DNA of 64,000 nucleotides from Alteribacter natronophilus. GTDB lineage: Bacteria > Bacillota > Bacilli > Bacillales > Salisediminibacteriaceae. Below the pieces are notes generated by a model. That model was not told the origin of the DNA. It made no database searches and worked only from the letters and a program-made list of their open reading frames with translations. Positions within the stretch are counted from its first letter, which is position 1. Each line of letters begins with the position of its first letter. Position numbers and translations under genes: made by a program. Positions 37,119 through 46,711 of the stretch are shown in pieces. The stretch lies in NCBI RefSeq assembly GCF_006007885.1, contig NZ_VCRO01000001.1, positions 1,178,001-1,242,000 on the forward strand, read 5' to 3'.

Positions 37119-37575
37119 GCTGTTTCAGAATCTCCTCCTGAAGGGAAAACATTTCCTTTTCCTCCGCTTCGTTCTGATGATCGTAGCCGATCAGATGAAG
37201 GAACCCGTGCACCGCAAGAAAGCCGAGTTCTCTTTCAAACGTATGCCCGTATTCCTCCGCCTGTTCCCTGGCCCGGTCAACAGAGATAATAATATCACCA
37301 AGCAGATCGGGGATTTCCTCTGCTTCCTCAAAATGAACGTTTTCCTCTTCACCATCATTGAGAGCAAAAGACAGCACATCCGTTGCTTTATCAAGCCCGC
37401 GATAATCGCGGTTCAGCTCCCTGATCTCTTCGTTTCCGGTAAAGGTAACCGATACTTCCGAGTCCGGATCGATGCCCTTTACCTCATAGGCAGTGGACAG
37501 AAGCTCGTGTACAAGGGTCAGGTGCCGCTCCTCAAGTCTTCCCGTTTCGTCTATGATGTCAATTTGTTCAGCCAT
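37102..37575 (-). CDS. ybeY: Endoribonuclease YbeY
   Basis: 157 residues. The zinc motif HGFLHLIGYDH near residue 123 and the arginine-containing NRDYRGLDKATDVLSF are diagnostic. YbeY matures the 3' end of 16S rRNA and takes part in ribosome quality control, linked with Era. It overlaps pgpH by 8 bases and dgkA by 17, so this segment is a tightly packed operon. Confidence 0.95.
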   Translation of the reverse strand: MAEQIDIIDETGRLEERHLTLVHELLSTAYEVKGIDPDSEVSVTFTGNEEIRELNRDYRGLDKATDVLSFALNDGEEENVHFEEAEEIPDLLGDIIISVDRAREQAEEYGHTFERELGFLAVHGFLHLIGYDHQNEAEEKEMFSLQEEILKQHDLKK

Positions 37576-39856
37576 GAATCTTCACCTTCTCTTTTTCCAC
37601 ATTTTTCTCCTGAATTTCCTCCGGATATTCAATTCGCGAGTGGAAAGTTCCCTGAAGCGTTTCACAGATCGAGCGTGCGACTGTATTCAGTTCCTTCATC
37701 GTAAGATCGCACTCATCGAACTGGCCGTCCTCGAGCCGGTCACTTATGATTTTCCTTACAAGCGATTCAATTTTCTCCGGAGTAGGGTGCTGCATGGACC
37801 GGACAGCTGCTTCAACCGAATCGGCGATGCCGATTACCGCTGATTCTCTTGTCTGTGCTTTCGGTCCCGGATACCTGAAGTCCTCTTCCTTCACCTCAAG
37901 CTCCGTTTCGTTTTTCGCTTTGTAGTAAAAGAATTTTAGGAGTGTCGTTCCATGATGCTGTTCGGCAATATCGATGATCTCCTTTGGCATGCGATGCTCC
38001 CGTAACATAGCTGCCCCGTCATATGGATGATCAATAATGATCGTCCTGCTCAGCCGGGGAGAAATTTTATCATGGGGGTTCTCCATCTTCATCTGATTTT
38101 CAATGAAAAAGTGGGGCCGTTTGGTTTTTCCGAGATCATGATAGTAGGAACCCACTCTCGCCAGAAGGCCGTTTGCGCCGATTGCCTCACACGCTCCTTC
38201 TGAAAGATTGGCTACAATTACGCTGTGATGATAGGTACCTGGCGCATCTAGCAGAATTTTCCTGAGCAGGGGATGATTCGGGCTCGAGAGTTCAATCAGT
38301 TTCATTGTGGAAAGAATACCGAAACCGGCTTCAAAAAACGGAATCAGCCCGATCGTTAGAACGGCAGCCAGAATCCCGGCTGAGGCCGCGAAACCTGCAC
38401 TCATACTTACCTCCAGAATCGTAAGCTGTGTGCCTCTCAGCATCATAATCGCGACAATAATCAGGATATTCAGTGCCGCTGTAAACAGACCGGCCTGGAG
38501 AATTCTTACCATGCGGTGGGACTTAATCAGGAAAAACGTGCTCCCTACGCAGCTGAAAAAGACAAACATGCCTTGAACATAGTTGACTACACCCGCTGAA
38601 TCGTGGTTAAAGATCACGCTGGCTGTAATGGCAAGCATCATACTTGTAAAGAGAGCGACCCGCGGGTTCAGCAGCACAGTAATAAGCATCACCGTCATGG
38701 CAACAGGGGCCACAAGCGTAACTCCAGTCAGGTTAACGATATGTCCATAGCTTGCCAGTTTCAGAACAAGTAAACCAAGTGAAAAGATAATCACATACAT
38801 TAGGAGATGTGTATTATTTGTCTGAAGCGATGTCTTGGCATCACTCAGAAAGTAGCCGAGCATCGATGTCATAATCAGAACAAGAATGGCAAGACCGATA
38901 TAGGGAAACAGATTGATATGTTCATCCAGAAGGCCGGCAAGGGTCAGCTGATTGTACACTTCGCTCGTAATCGGGTCTCCCTCTGCCACCAGAAGCTGAC
39001 CCTCACGAATCTCCACACGATCCACATTTTCAACCGCGGTCTGCCTTGCAAGCTCAGTAGCTTCCTGATCATAAACATAGTTGGCCGTAATACTGAATTC
39101 AGCAAGTTCCTTCAATGGTGCCAGCAGCGGCCTTTCCACACCCGACATGGAAACCTGGTTCATGGCCTCTTCCCTGGCTTCTTCCACTTCATCGAGGCGG
39201 ATGTTGCTGTTCATCACCGTGGCAATCACGTTCGTCAGCACATCTCTTGCATCTTCACGTTGCTCTTCTGACAGGTTCAGAAGTGCGAGCAGAACGTCTT
39301 CATCAAGCTCTTCCGCTGCACGTGTAGGCAGGAGTGCTCGGAGCCTGTCGAGCTGTTCCTCCTCAGTCATAGGTTCCCCGGGGGCTTCCGCTCCATCATC
39401 AGCGGTTCCTCCTGCCTCACCGGAATCTTCAGGCGATTCCTCCCCGTTTCCCCTTTCTTCCTGACGTGCTTCAAAGGCTTCGATTTCCTGCTGTCTTTCT
39501 TCTGCTTCTGCCGCTACCTCTGATACCATATCAAAAATGACATTTGCCTGTTCAACTCTGCTGTCCATATAACGGCTTTCAAAGGTGTAGACCGAATCCA
39601 CTTCCGCTGCTGCTTCCTGGCGCTTCTGTTCGGTCTCTTCCCTGTCTTCAATTGAAACCGGAGAACGGATATCCTGTTCTGCATTAGAGCCTACACTTAC
39701 ATCCAGCGATTCAGGAATAACATTTGACACCATCGCCGCATATAACAGGAAACCGAGCAATACAAATAAACTGAGGCGGATATATCGATGCTCTTTCAGT
39801 TTCTTCCACCATTTCTGCTGATCGATTGGTGATGAATGTTTCCCCACTTGATTCAC
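37568..39856 (-). CDS. pgpH: Cyclic di-AMP phosphodiesterase PgpH (7TM-HD)
   Basis: 762 residues. One N-terminal membrane helix (about 27-45), a large extracellular domain (about 46-330), seven membrane helices (about 335-540) and a C-terminal HD domain with GTYHHSVIVANLSEGA and SYYHDLGKTKRP. It degrades c-di-AMP, a second messenger controlling potassium and osmotic balance. The extracellular domain holds a low-complexity acidic insert (about 130-168, rich in Glu, Gly, Asp, Ala). GTG start with AGAGGT upstream. Confidence 0.95.
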   Translation of the reverse strand: MNQVGKHSSPIDQQKWWKKLKEHRYIRLSLFVLLGFLLYAAMVSNVIPESLDVSVGSNAEQDIRSPVSIEDREETEQKRQEAAAEVDSVYTFESRYMDSRVEQANVIFDMVSEVAAEAEERQQEIEAFEARQEERGNGEESPEDSGEAGGTADDGAEAPGEPMTEEEQLDRLRALLPTRAAEELDEDVLLALLNLSEEQREDARDVLTNVIATVMNSNIRLDEVEEAREEAMNQVSMSGVERPLLAPLKELAEFSITANYVYDQEATELARQTAVENVDRVEIREGQLLVAEGDPITSEVYNQLTLAGLLDEHINLFPYIGLAILVLIMTSMLGYFLSDAKTSLQTNNTHLLMYVIIFSLGLLVLKLASYGHIVNLTGVTLVAPVAMTVMLITVLLNPRVALFTSMMLAITASVIFNHDSAGVVNYVQGMFVFFSCVGSTFFLIKSHRMVRILQAGLFTAALNILIIVAIMMLRGTQLTILEVSMSAGFAASAGILAAVLTIGLIPFFEAGFGILSTMKLIELSSPNHPLLRKILLDAPGTYHHSVIVANLSEGACEAIGANGLLARVGSYYHDLGKTKRPHFFIENQMKMENPHDKISPRLSRTIIIDHPYDGAAMLREHRMPKEIIDIAEQHHGTTLLKFFYYKAKNETELEVKEEDFRYPGPKAQTRESAVIGIADSVEAAVRSMQHPTPEKIESLVRKIISDRLEDGQFDECDLTMKELNTVARSICETLQGTFHSRIEYPEEIQEKNVEKEKVKIHG

Positions 39857-39895
39857 CTCATACCTCTTTGGCCGCAGGTTCCTGTTCAGGACAGG

Positions 39896-40879
39896 TTATT
39901 CGCCGCGGTCGGAGCTTTCGTTTTCCCCCTGATCATAAGCATCTATGATTTTCTGAACGAGTGTATGTCTCACGACGTCGGAGGCTTCAAGATAATGAAA
40001 ATCAATTCCATGGACACCCGAGAGAATACCGATCGCTGCCTTAAGGCCCGACTGTTTTCCCCGTGGAAGGTCAATCTGTGTTAAATCCCCTGTAATAACC
40101 ATTTTGGATCCAAATCCCAGGCGGGTAAGGAACATCTTGATCTGTTCCTTTGTAGTGTTCTGCGCTTCATCAAGGATCACGAAGCTGTCATCCAGCGTGC
40201 GTCCCCGCATATAGGCAAGGGGGGCAATTTCAATGGTTCCTCTTTCGAGCAGGCGTTCGGTCTGCTCCATTCCAAGAACATCGTGAAGGCCATCATACAG
40301 TGGTCTAAGATAAGGATCGACTTTCTCCTTAAGATCCCCCGGGAGAAAACCAAGGTTCTCTCCTGCTTCAACAGCAGGGCGAGTAAGAACGATCCGTTTC
40401 ACATGGCCTTCTTTCAGGGCGTGAACGGCCATTACAACAGCAAGGTAGGTTTTACCTGTACCGGCAGGACCGATACCGAAAACGATATCTCTTTTGCGGA
40501 TTGATGAAACATAATGACGCTGACCGATCGTCTTGGCGAGGATCGGTTTTCCTTTTGCATTTACGGTTATTTTCTCATCAAAGAGATCGAGCAGCTGGTC
40601 AAGCTGACCTTTCTCCGCCATTTGAGCAGCATAAACAACATCCCGCTCCTGAAGGGAGGATCCTTTCCTGATCAGCTGTAAAAGCGTATACAAGACATTT
40701 TGGACGAGCCCCACTGTGTCTTCTTTACCGACCACAGTGACCTGCTCGCCCCTCGTCAAAATCGTCACATTCAGTTTTTCTTCCAGACGGGTAAGATGAC
40801 GATCGTTGGGACCGAATAGGGCCTGTACTTCGTTTCCGTCCTGCACCTGCAAATCAATTGTCTGTCTGATCTCTGCCAA
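39896..40879 (-). CDS. phoH: PhoH-family ATPase
   Basis: 327 residues. Walker A is GPAGTGKT, Walker B DSFVILDEAQNTT, with ITGDLTQIDLPRGKQSGL after. An N-terminal KH-like part precedes the ATPase. It is linked to RNA metabolism and is a neighbour of ybeY in most bacteria. The start is a TTG at 40879 with AAGGAG 10 bases upstream; no better start in frame. Spaced 5 bases from yqfD. Confidence 0.94.
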   Translation of the reverse strand: MAEIRQTIDLQVQDGNEVQALFGPNDRHLTRLEEKLNVTILTRGEQVTVVGKEDTVGLVQNVLYTLLQLIRKGSSLQERDVVYAAQMAEKGQLDQLLDLFDEKITVNAKGKPILAKTIGQRHYVSSIRKRDIVFGIGPAGTGKTYLAVVMAVHALKEGHVKRIVLTRPAVEAGENLGFLPGDLKEKVDPYLRPLYDGLHDVLGMEQTERLLERGTIEIAPLAYMRGRTLDDSFVILDEAQNTTKEQIKMFLTRLGFGSKMVITGDLTQIDLPRGKQSGLKAAIGILSGVHGIDFHYLEASDVVRHTLVQKIIDAYDQGENESSDRGE

Positions 40880-40884
40880 TAGTC

Positions 40885-42072
40885 TCAGTCTCCTTGAATA
40901 ATCGGCTGTTTACGCGCGATATTATCGATTATGCGATAGTGTATGGTTACTCTAACTTTACCATTCACATGTTCTTCGTGCAAAACTTTTTCACCCGCAA
41001 TTTCGGCTTTACTGCTGAATTGTTCAAGTACTTCAGAACGCCCTTTTTCCAGTGCTTCCTCAACGGCCTCTTCAGGTGAGAGTGTTCTTAAAGCCGGTTC
41101 GGTTTCACGGATGGTCTCCCTCGTATAGGTGAATGGAAGCTGGTAACCGAAAAGGTCGAATGCCCGGCTGTGGACTTCGTCTTTTCTGTTTTCATACTCG
41201 GGTGATCCAAACCCCCAGACCGGAACCGTCCAGTCTGCGACATTCATTTTGTGTTTTGAGAACGTTTCACCGGTTACAGCAAAGTACTGCTGTTCAAGAG
41301 GCACTGTCACCTCTGCTCTGTACCACACTTCCCCGTAAACTTCTCCTTTTGCTGCTACGCGCTGTTCCTTGCCTTCCTTTCCAATCAGTCCTGCTACGAG
41401 AAGGTCACCTTTCTGAACCACGTCATTTGCTTTTACTACCGCACTTCCATCCTCAACAAACAGCCGGTGAATGACGGCTTTTCTGTCTGCAACAAGGTGT
41501 CCGGCAGCTTCAGGAGGTTCTTTTACTGCCAGTTCCTTTTCCACCACCTGAAAATGATAGGTTGTACCACGAATGGTCACACCAATCCAGGTGGCGTCTG
41601 GAATCTGGTCACTGATTTCCTGCTGAATGATCTCGGGGGGAGGAAGCCTGAACTGAAACTGGCCTGTTTTAATACCCAGTTCGTCCACTTTCTGGCGAAT
41701 CTCATGCTCAACTGCCGGAGATGCCCCTTCAATCTCTACGTTCCATACCATATTGGCCATCAGAAACAGGATGGCAATAAAGGCGGCTGCTCCCGTGACA
41801 AAGCCTGTACGAACAAGCATTTTCCGCCAGATGAAAGGAGCACCATGGCGCTCAAGAAACCGGATTTTACACCCGGATTCCCTGCAGACCGGACGGAGGT
41901 GCTTAACGTCATCCAGAAGAACCGAGCAGATGTAAGTCTTCTCCCCGGCCTGACGGATATCCCATATCATTATTTTTCTTTCCCCGCACCGGTTGATAAA
42001 AAGCTCCGGATAGGTTCCCTCCACCTTCACTCGGACGTATCCCGAAAATGTATTTACCCACATATTTTTCAT
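40885..42072 (-). CDS. yqfD: Sporulation protein YqfD
   Basis: 395 residues. The N-terminal soluble part (about 1-85) precedes one membrane segment (about 90-110, GFVTGAAAFIAILFLMANMVW); the rest is outside or in the intermembrane space of the forespore, with HLVADRKAVIHRLFVEDGSAVVKANDVVQKGD-like barrel-sandwich elements (part only quoted in paraphrase: a hybrid-like motif around residues 200-235). It is needed for late sporulation in Bacillus, made in the mother cell under sigma-E. ATG 42072 has AGGGGA 8 bases ahead. Confidence 0.9.
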   Translation of the reverse strand: MKNMWVNTFSGYVRVKVEGTYPELFINRCGERKIMIWDIRQAGEKTYICSVLLDDVKHLRPVCRESGCKIRFLERHGAPFIWRKMLVRTGFVTGAAAFIAILFLMANMVWNVEIEGASPAVEHEIRQKVDELGIKTGQFQFRLPPPEIIQQEISDQIPDATWIGVTIRGTTYHFQVVEKELAVKEPPEAAGHLVADRKAVIHRLFVEDGSAVVKANDVVQKGDLLVAGLIGKEGKEQRVAAKGEVYGEVWYRAEVTVPLEQQYFAVTGETFSKHKMNVADWTVPVWGFGSPEYENRKDEVHSRAFDLFGYQLPFTYTRETIRETEPALRTLSPEEAVEEALEKGRSEVLEQFSSKAEIAGEKVLHEEHVNGKVRVTIHYRIIDNIARKQPIIQGD

Positions 42073-42092
42073 TACGCTCATCCCCTGCCTGT

Positions 42093-42377
42093 CTAATTCT
42101 CGAATACGTACTGAACGCTGATTATTTTTCCTTCGAGAAGAATCTCTTCAGGAAGTATGGTCTTAATAACAAAACCATCTCCTCTGATCAGCAGCTGTCC
42201 ATCGTCGAGCCTGAGCCGCATTTCCTCTTTGGAAAACCGCAGCACACCACGGTGATTCTCTATGTAGATGTGCAGATGACCGACCATTGTGATCCTGGGG
42301 AGGTCCATCATGGCATCAGCGGGCAGTTCCATTGTTTCTGTCATCCACTGTTTGACCCAACGTCTCATCTTCTTCAT
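42093..42377 (-). CDS. yqfC: Sporulation protein YqfC (YabP/YqfC family)
   Basis: 94 residues. LPRITMVGHLHIYIENHRGV and EEMRLRLDDGQLLIRGDGFV are conserved in the YabP/YqfC group, small mother-cell sporulation proteins. Pairs with yqfD, 20 bases downstream, as in B. subtilis. The ATG has GAAAGGGGG upstream. The preceding 279-base spacer must hold a sigma-E type promoter but none was certain. Confidence 0.88.
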   Translation of the reverse strand: MKKMRRWVKQWMTETMELPADAMMDLPRITMVGHLHIYIENHRGVLRFSKEEMRLRLDDGQLLIRGDGFVIKTILPEEILLEGKIISVQYVFEN

Positions 42378-42525
42378 GATGAACCCCCTTTCCACTCATA
42401 TCTATGACGTGTAAGAGAGGTGTATCACTGTTTAGGAGAAAAAGTGTCAGCAGGAACCTGCTGCTTACAGGGAGGTAAAAAGGGGATTTATGAGGTGGGG
42501 ACTTCCGTCATTTTTCAAAAACAAA

Positions 42526-42638
42526 GACTCTGTTAAAGTTCGTTCTTGATTTTCGCTCACTGCGCTCCCTTTCCGCGGGAGTGTCACGCGTTCGCTCCAA
42601 TCAACTATTAAATATCAACATAAAGATTTAACAGAGCC
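42526..42638. mobile_element. 113 bp element with 12 bp terminal inverted repeats
   Basis: The ends are GACTCTGTTAAA (42526-42537) and TTTAACAGAGCC (42627-42638), complementary except for one base. The core has CGCTCACTGCGCTCCCTTTCCGCGG and ATCAACTATTAAATATCAACAT-type AT sequence, quoted here only in part. It has no coding capacity and looks like a miniature element. It ends exactly where the T-tract of the next terminator begins. Confidence 0.7.
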
Positions 42639-42670
42639 AAAAAAAAACAGAGGTCTTTAAGACCCCTGTC
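42639..42670 (-). terminator. Terminator of the yqeZ-floA operon
   Basis: On the minus strand ACAGGGGTCTT and AAGACCTCTGT form an 11 bp hairpin followed by nine T residues. It overlaps the last codons of the gene at 42657. Confidence 0.9.
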
Positions 42671-43283
42671 TTCTGCGCGGATAACCGCCTGTGCCCCGCC
42701 CTGCTCCTCTTCGTCCTTTTGGGGGACCAAGAATTTCGGACCAGACAACACCTTTCACGGCATCCTCTCCGCTGATCTCGCTGAAATCGAGTTCGATGCG
42801 GCTTTTCTTTTTTGGTTCTTTCTCAATGAGCGGGGAATCACTGCCAAGTTTTTTCGCCCGGCGCTCCGCTTCCTTTTTCCGCGCTTTCATCTCTGAGTAC
42901 TGTTCGCTGAGTTGATCGTTCGATTCTGCCAGTTCCCTGCGCCCCCGGTTGTCAGCTGCATACTCATCCCTTGATGGAGTATTTCTGCTGTCGGAACGCT
43001 CCGTCCGGTACATTTCAGATTCAGCCCGAGGCTGACGGTCGGTCGGATGGGTGTCTTCTGACTCCTGAAGAATGATATCCCTCCAGCTCACTTCATCCTC
43101 ACCCCGGTTATTCCGGTTATCCCGGCTGTCCCGGGCAGGCTGACGCTGAGGCCGCTGTCTCTGCTGACCTCCGCCTTCATCTCTGTTCGCATTGCCGATT
43201 CCACCGAAAATACTGAGAAGAATGAAGATAAGCGGAAGTAGAATGAACGGATTTTCAGCGATCATCCGGATTAAACCTTCCAT
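42657..43283 (-). CDS. Small membrane-anchored charged protein downstream of floA
   Basis: 208 residues. An N-terminal membrane segment (about 11-30, NPFILLPLIFILLSIFGGI) is followed by a long disordered, Arg/Asp/Gln/Asn/Ser-rich region and a short conserved-looking C-terminal part (SRIELDFSEISGEDAVKGVVWSEILGPPKG) ending in an Arg/Gly-rich tail. The function is not recognised. It sits where yqfB lies in B. subtilis (after floA), but identity with that gene is uncertain. The ATG has AAAGGAGG 9 bases upstream and the terminator overlaps its stop, so it is surely the last gene of the floA operon. Confidence 0.75.
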   Translation of the reverse strand: MEGLIRMIAENPFILLPLIFILLSIFGGIGNANRDEGGGQQRQRPQRQPARDSRDNRNNRGEDEVSWRDIILQESEDTHPTDRQPRAESEMYRTERSDSRNTPSRDEYAADNRGRRELAESNDQLSEQYSEMKARKKEAERRAKKLGSDSPLIEKEPKKKSRIELDFSEISGEDAVKGVVWSEILGPPKGRRGAGRGTGGYPRRRQGS

Positions 43284-43331
43284 CGTCAAGCGCCTCCTTT
43301 ATGAAAGCGACCCGATAAACGCTCAGTCATC

Positions 43332-44342
43332 CTACCGGTCTGTCGGGCGTTTTGTCCGGTCGTCCTCTTCTCCATCGTCGGTCGCTTTCCCGATTGATTC
43401 ACGCATATCCGTATCAGCTTTAACGTTGTTGAAGTTCAGGTAGTCCATAACCCCAAGGTTTCCGGAACGGAGTGCTTCGGACATGGCAAGCGGTACTTCC
43501 GCTTCCGCTTCCACTACTTTCGCACGCATTTCCTCTACGCGGGCCTTCATTTCCTGCTCTTTTGCGACGGCCATCGCACGGCGTTCCTCGGCTTTCGCCT
43601 GGGCAATCTTCTTGTCTGCCTCTGCCTGATCGGTCTGGAGGCCTGCACCGATGTTTTTACCGATGTCAATGTCGGCAATATCGATGGAAAGAATTTCGAA
43701 AGCCGTTCCTGAATCAAGACCTTTGCTAAGTACGGTCTGGGAAATCCTATCAGGGTTTTCAAGTACTTTCTTGTGGTTCTCGGAAGAACCGATTGTAGAT
43801 ACAATACCTTCACCTACACGGGCAATAACCGTATCTTCACCGGCACCCCCGACGAGGCGGTCAATGTTGGCACGCACAGTAATACGCGCTTTCGCCTTTA
43901 CTTCGATACCATCCATGGCCACACCGGCGATAAATGGCGTTTCAATCACTTTCGGGTTTACACTCATCTGAACGGCTTCAAGTACATCCCGGCCGGCAAG
44001 GTCGATGGCGGCACAACGCTCGAAGCTCAGTTCAATGTTGGCACGCTGGGCGGCAATAAGTGCGTTAACAACGCGGTCTACGTTACCCCCTGCAAGATAA
44101 TGCCCTTCTAGTTTGTTCGTGCTGAGATCAAGCCCCGCTTTAACGGCTTTAATGAGCGGTACAACAACACGCTGCGGTACAACGCGGCGGAGCCGCATAC
44201 CGACAAGCTGCCAGATTCCGATTTTAACTCCGGCTGCCCACGCGGAAATCCATAGTGTTACCGGTACAAAAGTAAAAAGTACCACCAGGAAAATGATAAG
44301 CAGTCCGATTCCCACAAGAATCATTAACTGATCTGTTGGCAT
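43332..44342 (-). CDS. floA: Flotillin-like protein FloA
   Basis: 336 residues, usual length. An N-terminal membrane hairpin (about 6-28) is followed by the SPFH domain with [17 protein letters not shown] and a coiled coil rich in Glu-Ala ([20 protein letters not shown]), then a variable C terminus. FloA organises functional membrane microdomains. The start has GGGAGG upstream. yqeZ, an NfeD-type gene, is directly upstream, the conserved pairing for flotillins. Confidence 0.95.
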   Translation of the reverse strand: MPTDQLMILVGIGLLIIFLVVLFTFVPVTLWISAWAAGVKIGIWQLVGMRLRRVVPQRVVVPLIKAVKAGLDLSTNKLEGHYLAGGNVDRVVNALIAAQRANIELSFERCAAIDLAGRDVLEAVQMSVNPKVIETPFIAGVAMDGIEVKAKARITVRANIDRLVGGAGEDTVIARVGEGIVSTIGSSENHKKVLENPDRISQTVLSKGLDSGTAFEILSIDIADIDIGKNIGAGLQTDQAEADKKIAQAKAEERRAMAVAKEQEMKARVEEMRAKVVEAEAEVPLAMSEALRSGNLGVMDYLNFNNVKADTDMRESIGKATDDGEEDDRTKRPTDR

Positions 44343-44391
44343 CTGTAATCCTCCCTTAACTATTCATCAATTTTTCAGTACTCCCAATCAT

Positions 44392-45738
44392 CTATGTTCC
44401 GCTCTGTGTCCGGTCTTCAGTACTTTCCCTGACAACAATTCTGGAACCGGATGTCGAGATTACCTTTACTTTCCTTCCTTGTTCAATATAGCCTCCTTCA
44501 GAAACCACGTCAAGTCGTTCGTCATTGATTAAGGCGGTCCCCGAAGGTCTCAGAACTGTGAGGGCCTCGCCTGTACTTCCTACAAGTTCTTTTTTCGTTT
44601 CATTTGAAACATATCCCTCTTCCGTGTTCGTGGCCTCCATCAGCACAAACCGCTTCATGGGACCCTTAAATCCAACGTATTTAAAGAGCAGGATGACTGC
44701 AGTAATGGAGACTGCCGCCGCAATCATAACCGAGGTAAGTACAGTCATCGTATCGGCGGACCCAAGAAACAGACTTCCGATAATGGCTCCTATGCCAAGG
44801 GCTCCAAAGATTCCGAACCCCGGAACAAGGAGCTCGATCACCAGGAGCACCATACCGGCCCCAAATAGGATGAAAGCTTCCCAGCCGGCAAAACCGGCAA
44901 CCATATGTCCGAAAAAATACAGCAGAAGAGCTGAAATACCCATAAAGCCGGGAATACCGAATCCCGGGGAATACAGTTCCAGAATAAGACCCAGACTGCC
45001 GATGGACATGAGAATTGGTATCACAATAGGATGTGTCACAAACCGGGCAATCTGTTCTGCCAGGCTTATTTCCATCTCCTGCTCAATGGCATTTTCGAGA
45101 CCGAGATACTCCAGGAGCTCCTCCCTGTTCGATGCAATCGCTTCTGCATACCCTTCTTCATAAGCTTCTGAGGCGTTGAAGGTGAGAAGCTGACCCTCCC
45201 CGGCACGATACTCAGGCAGGTCAATCGTTTCATCAGCCATGGCCAGGGCATACCGGGGATCGCGGTCATTTTTGTCAGCCGCATCCTGCATCCGGGCAAG
45301 CCAGACAGACTGTGCTTTCGTATCCGCTGCATTTCCCGTTCCGTCAACAACCGCAGCTGAACCCATGTCGGTTCCCGGCATCATGACAATCTCGTCAGCC
45401 ATGAGCGAGATGTAGGCTCCGGCACTTAACGCCTCATTAACAACAAAAGCGGTAATCGGGATATCAGTATTATTCATCAGGCTGGCGATCCGGCCTGCTG
45501 CATCCACAAATCCCCCGGGGGTGTCCACCTCCAGTACAATGTGGTCGGCTCCTTCTTCGGCAGCCTGTTCAAAAGAGCGTTCCATAAATGCAAGAAGGCC
45601 CCTCTCAACTGCCTGCTCGACCGGAACATAATACACAATCTTGCCTTCTCCGCCACTCTCTGCCTGCGGCGGGAGAAGCAGCATAAAAACCGAAGTGAGA
45701 ATAAAGAGGGTATAAACCGTCAGTCGAAAGCTCTTCAT
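44392..45738 (-). CDS. yqeZ: NfeD-family membrane-bound serine protease-like protein YqeZ
   Basis: 448 residues. A signal/anchor at the N terminus, then a ClpP-like domain with VLEVDTPGGFVDAA and NEALSAGAYISLMADEIVMMPG containing the probable catalytic serine, four to five membrane helices (about 235-370) and a C-terminal OB-fold NfeD domain (about 385-445). The NfeD part interacts with the flotillin-like partner FloA. The start is uncertain: ATG 45738 is 13 bases after GGGGG, and TTG codons at 45750 or 45741 are possible. Confidence 0.9.
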   Translation of the reverse strand: MKSFRLTVYTLFILTSVFMLLLPPQAESGGEGKIVYYVPVEQAVERGLLAFMERSFEQAAEEGADHIVLEVDTPGGFVDAAGRIASLMNNTDIPITAFVVNEALSAGAYISLMADEIVMMPGTDMGSAAVVDGTGNAADTKAQSVWLARMQDAADKNDRDPRYALAMADETIDLPEYRAGEGQLLTFNASEAYEEGYAEAIASNREELLEYLGLENAIEQEMEISLAEQIARFVTHPIVIPILMSIGSLGLILELYSPGFGIPGFMGISALLLYFFGHMVAGFAGWEAFILFGAGMVLLVIELLVPGFGIFGALGIGAIIGSLFLGSADTMTVLTSVMIAAAVSITAVILLFKYVGFKGPMKRFVLMEATNTEEGYVSNETKKELVGSTGEALTVLRPSGTALINDERLDVVSEGGYIEQGRKVKVISTSGSRIVVRESTEDRTQSGT

Positions 45739-45870
45739 CAATTTTGCCAATCCCCCTTTCCGGTCAGATTCAATAACCGCTGATACCTGTGTATACGTAT
45801 ACTATTATAGGAAAGTTTCATCCTTTTTAATAGGAATTTGAACCCTTATGTATTATTTTTGCTCCTAAAT

Positions 45871-45907
45871 AAAAAAGAGGATGTCCTTCATAGGAAGGCA
45901 TCCTCTC
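45871..45907 (-). terminator. Terminator after yqeY
   Basis: On the minus strand GAGGATG and CATCCTC with an inner CTT/AAG pairing, followed by six T residues. Confidence 0.9.
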
Positions 45908-45917
45908 TTCTTGTTTT

Positions 45918-46361
45918 TTATGAAAGGGATTTAAGCACCAGGCGGTTAACCTGTCCGCCGTCCGCTTTTCCTTTTACTTTCGGCATAATGGCACCCATGA
46001 CTTTTCCCATGTCAGCTTTAGCTGATGCACCGGTTTCTGCAATCGTTTCGTCAACGATCTGCTGCAGTTCATCATCGGAAAGCTGCTTTGGCAGATAAGT
46101 CTGCAGTACATTCATTTCAGCCTCAATTTTTGCTACCAGATCATCTCGATTGGCATTTTCGAACTCATGGAGGGATTCTTTACGCTGTTTCATTTCACGG
46201 TTCAGAACAGTAAGAACTTCCTCTTCAGTAAGGTCGGAGCCCTTATTGATCTGTTCGTTTTGTAAAGCGGATTTCACAGAACGAATGACAACGAGACGTT
46301 GTTTCTCCCTGTTCTTCATCGCCTGTTTCATATCTTCATTAAGTTGCTTTTGAAGATCCAA
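45918..46361 (-). CDS. yqeY: GatB/YqeY domain protein
   Basis: 147 residues, standard length. [21 protein letters not shown] at the N terminus and the C-terminal [26 protein letters not shown] are typical of YqeY, which is like the tail of GatB and may bind tRNA. TTG start with GGAGAGG 7 bases upstream. It follows rpsU in an operon. Confidence 0.92.
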   Translation of the reverse strand: MDLQKQLNEDMKQAMKNREKQRLVVIRSVKSALQNEQINKGSDLTEEEVLTVLNREMKQRKESLHEFENANRDDLVAKIEAEMNVLQTYLPKQLSDDELQQIVDETIAETGASAKADMGKVMGAIMPKVKGKADGGQVNRLVLKSLS

Positions 46362-46375
46362 GAAACATCCTCTCC

Positions 46376-46549
46376 TTAGAACTTACGCTTACGAGCTGCT
46401 TCTGATTTTTTCTTACGCTTGATGCTCGGTTTTTCATAATGTTTACGTTTACGAACCTCTGCCATTGTACCCTCTTTTGACATCGTTTTTTTGAAGCGAC
46501 GAAGGGCAGCATCGATGGATTCGTTTTTACGTACTCGTGTTTCTGCCAT
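46376..46549 (-). CDS. rpsU: Small ribosomal subunit protein bS21
   Basis: 57 residues, full length. It begins [20 protein letters not shown] after the initiator and ends in a Lys/Arg-rich tail. The ATG at 46549 has GGAGGGAGGG 7 bases upstream; a longer in-frame start at 46576 is not used. bS21 binds near the Shine-Dalgarno decoding site of the 30S subunit. First gene of rpsU-yqeY. Confidence 0.97.
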   Translation of the reverse strand: MAETRVRKNESIDAALRRFKKTMSKEGTMAEVRKRKHYEKPSIKRKKKSEAARKRKF

Positions 46550-46609
46550 TCTATTTCCCTCCCTCCAAACAACCAATCAGAGACACACCCAATTTGCATG
46601 TCTTCGGTT

Positions 46610-46638
46610 ATTATATATGACTGAGCTCCACTGGTCAA
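46610..46638 (-). promoter_or_regulatory. Promoter of rpsU
   Basis: On the minus strand TTGACC (46633-46638), a 17 bp spacer and a perfect TATAAT (46610-46615), about 60 bases before the start. Confidence 0.9.
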
Positions 46639-46711
46639 CTTTCATGCAAAAAAGATTTCCTGGTCATGCCTGTCCGTTCCGCTCATAAACATCTGAGTAG
46701 AGGTGTTGTCC

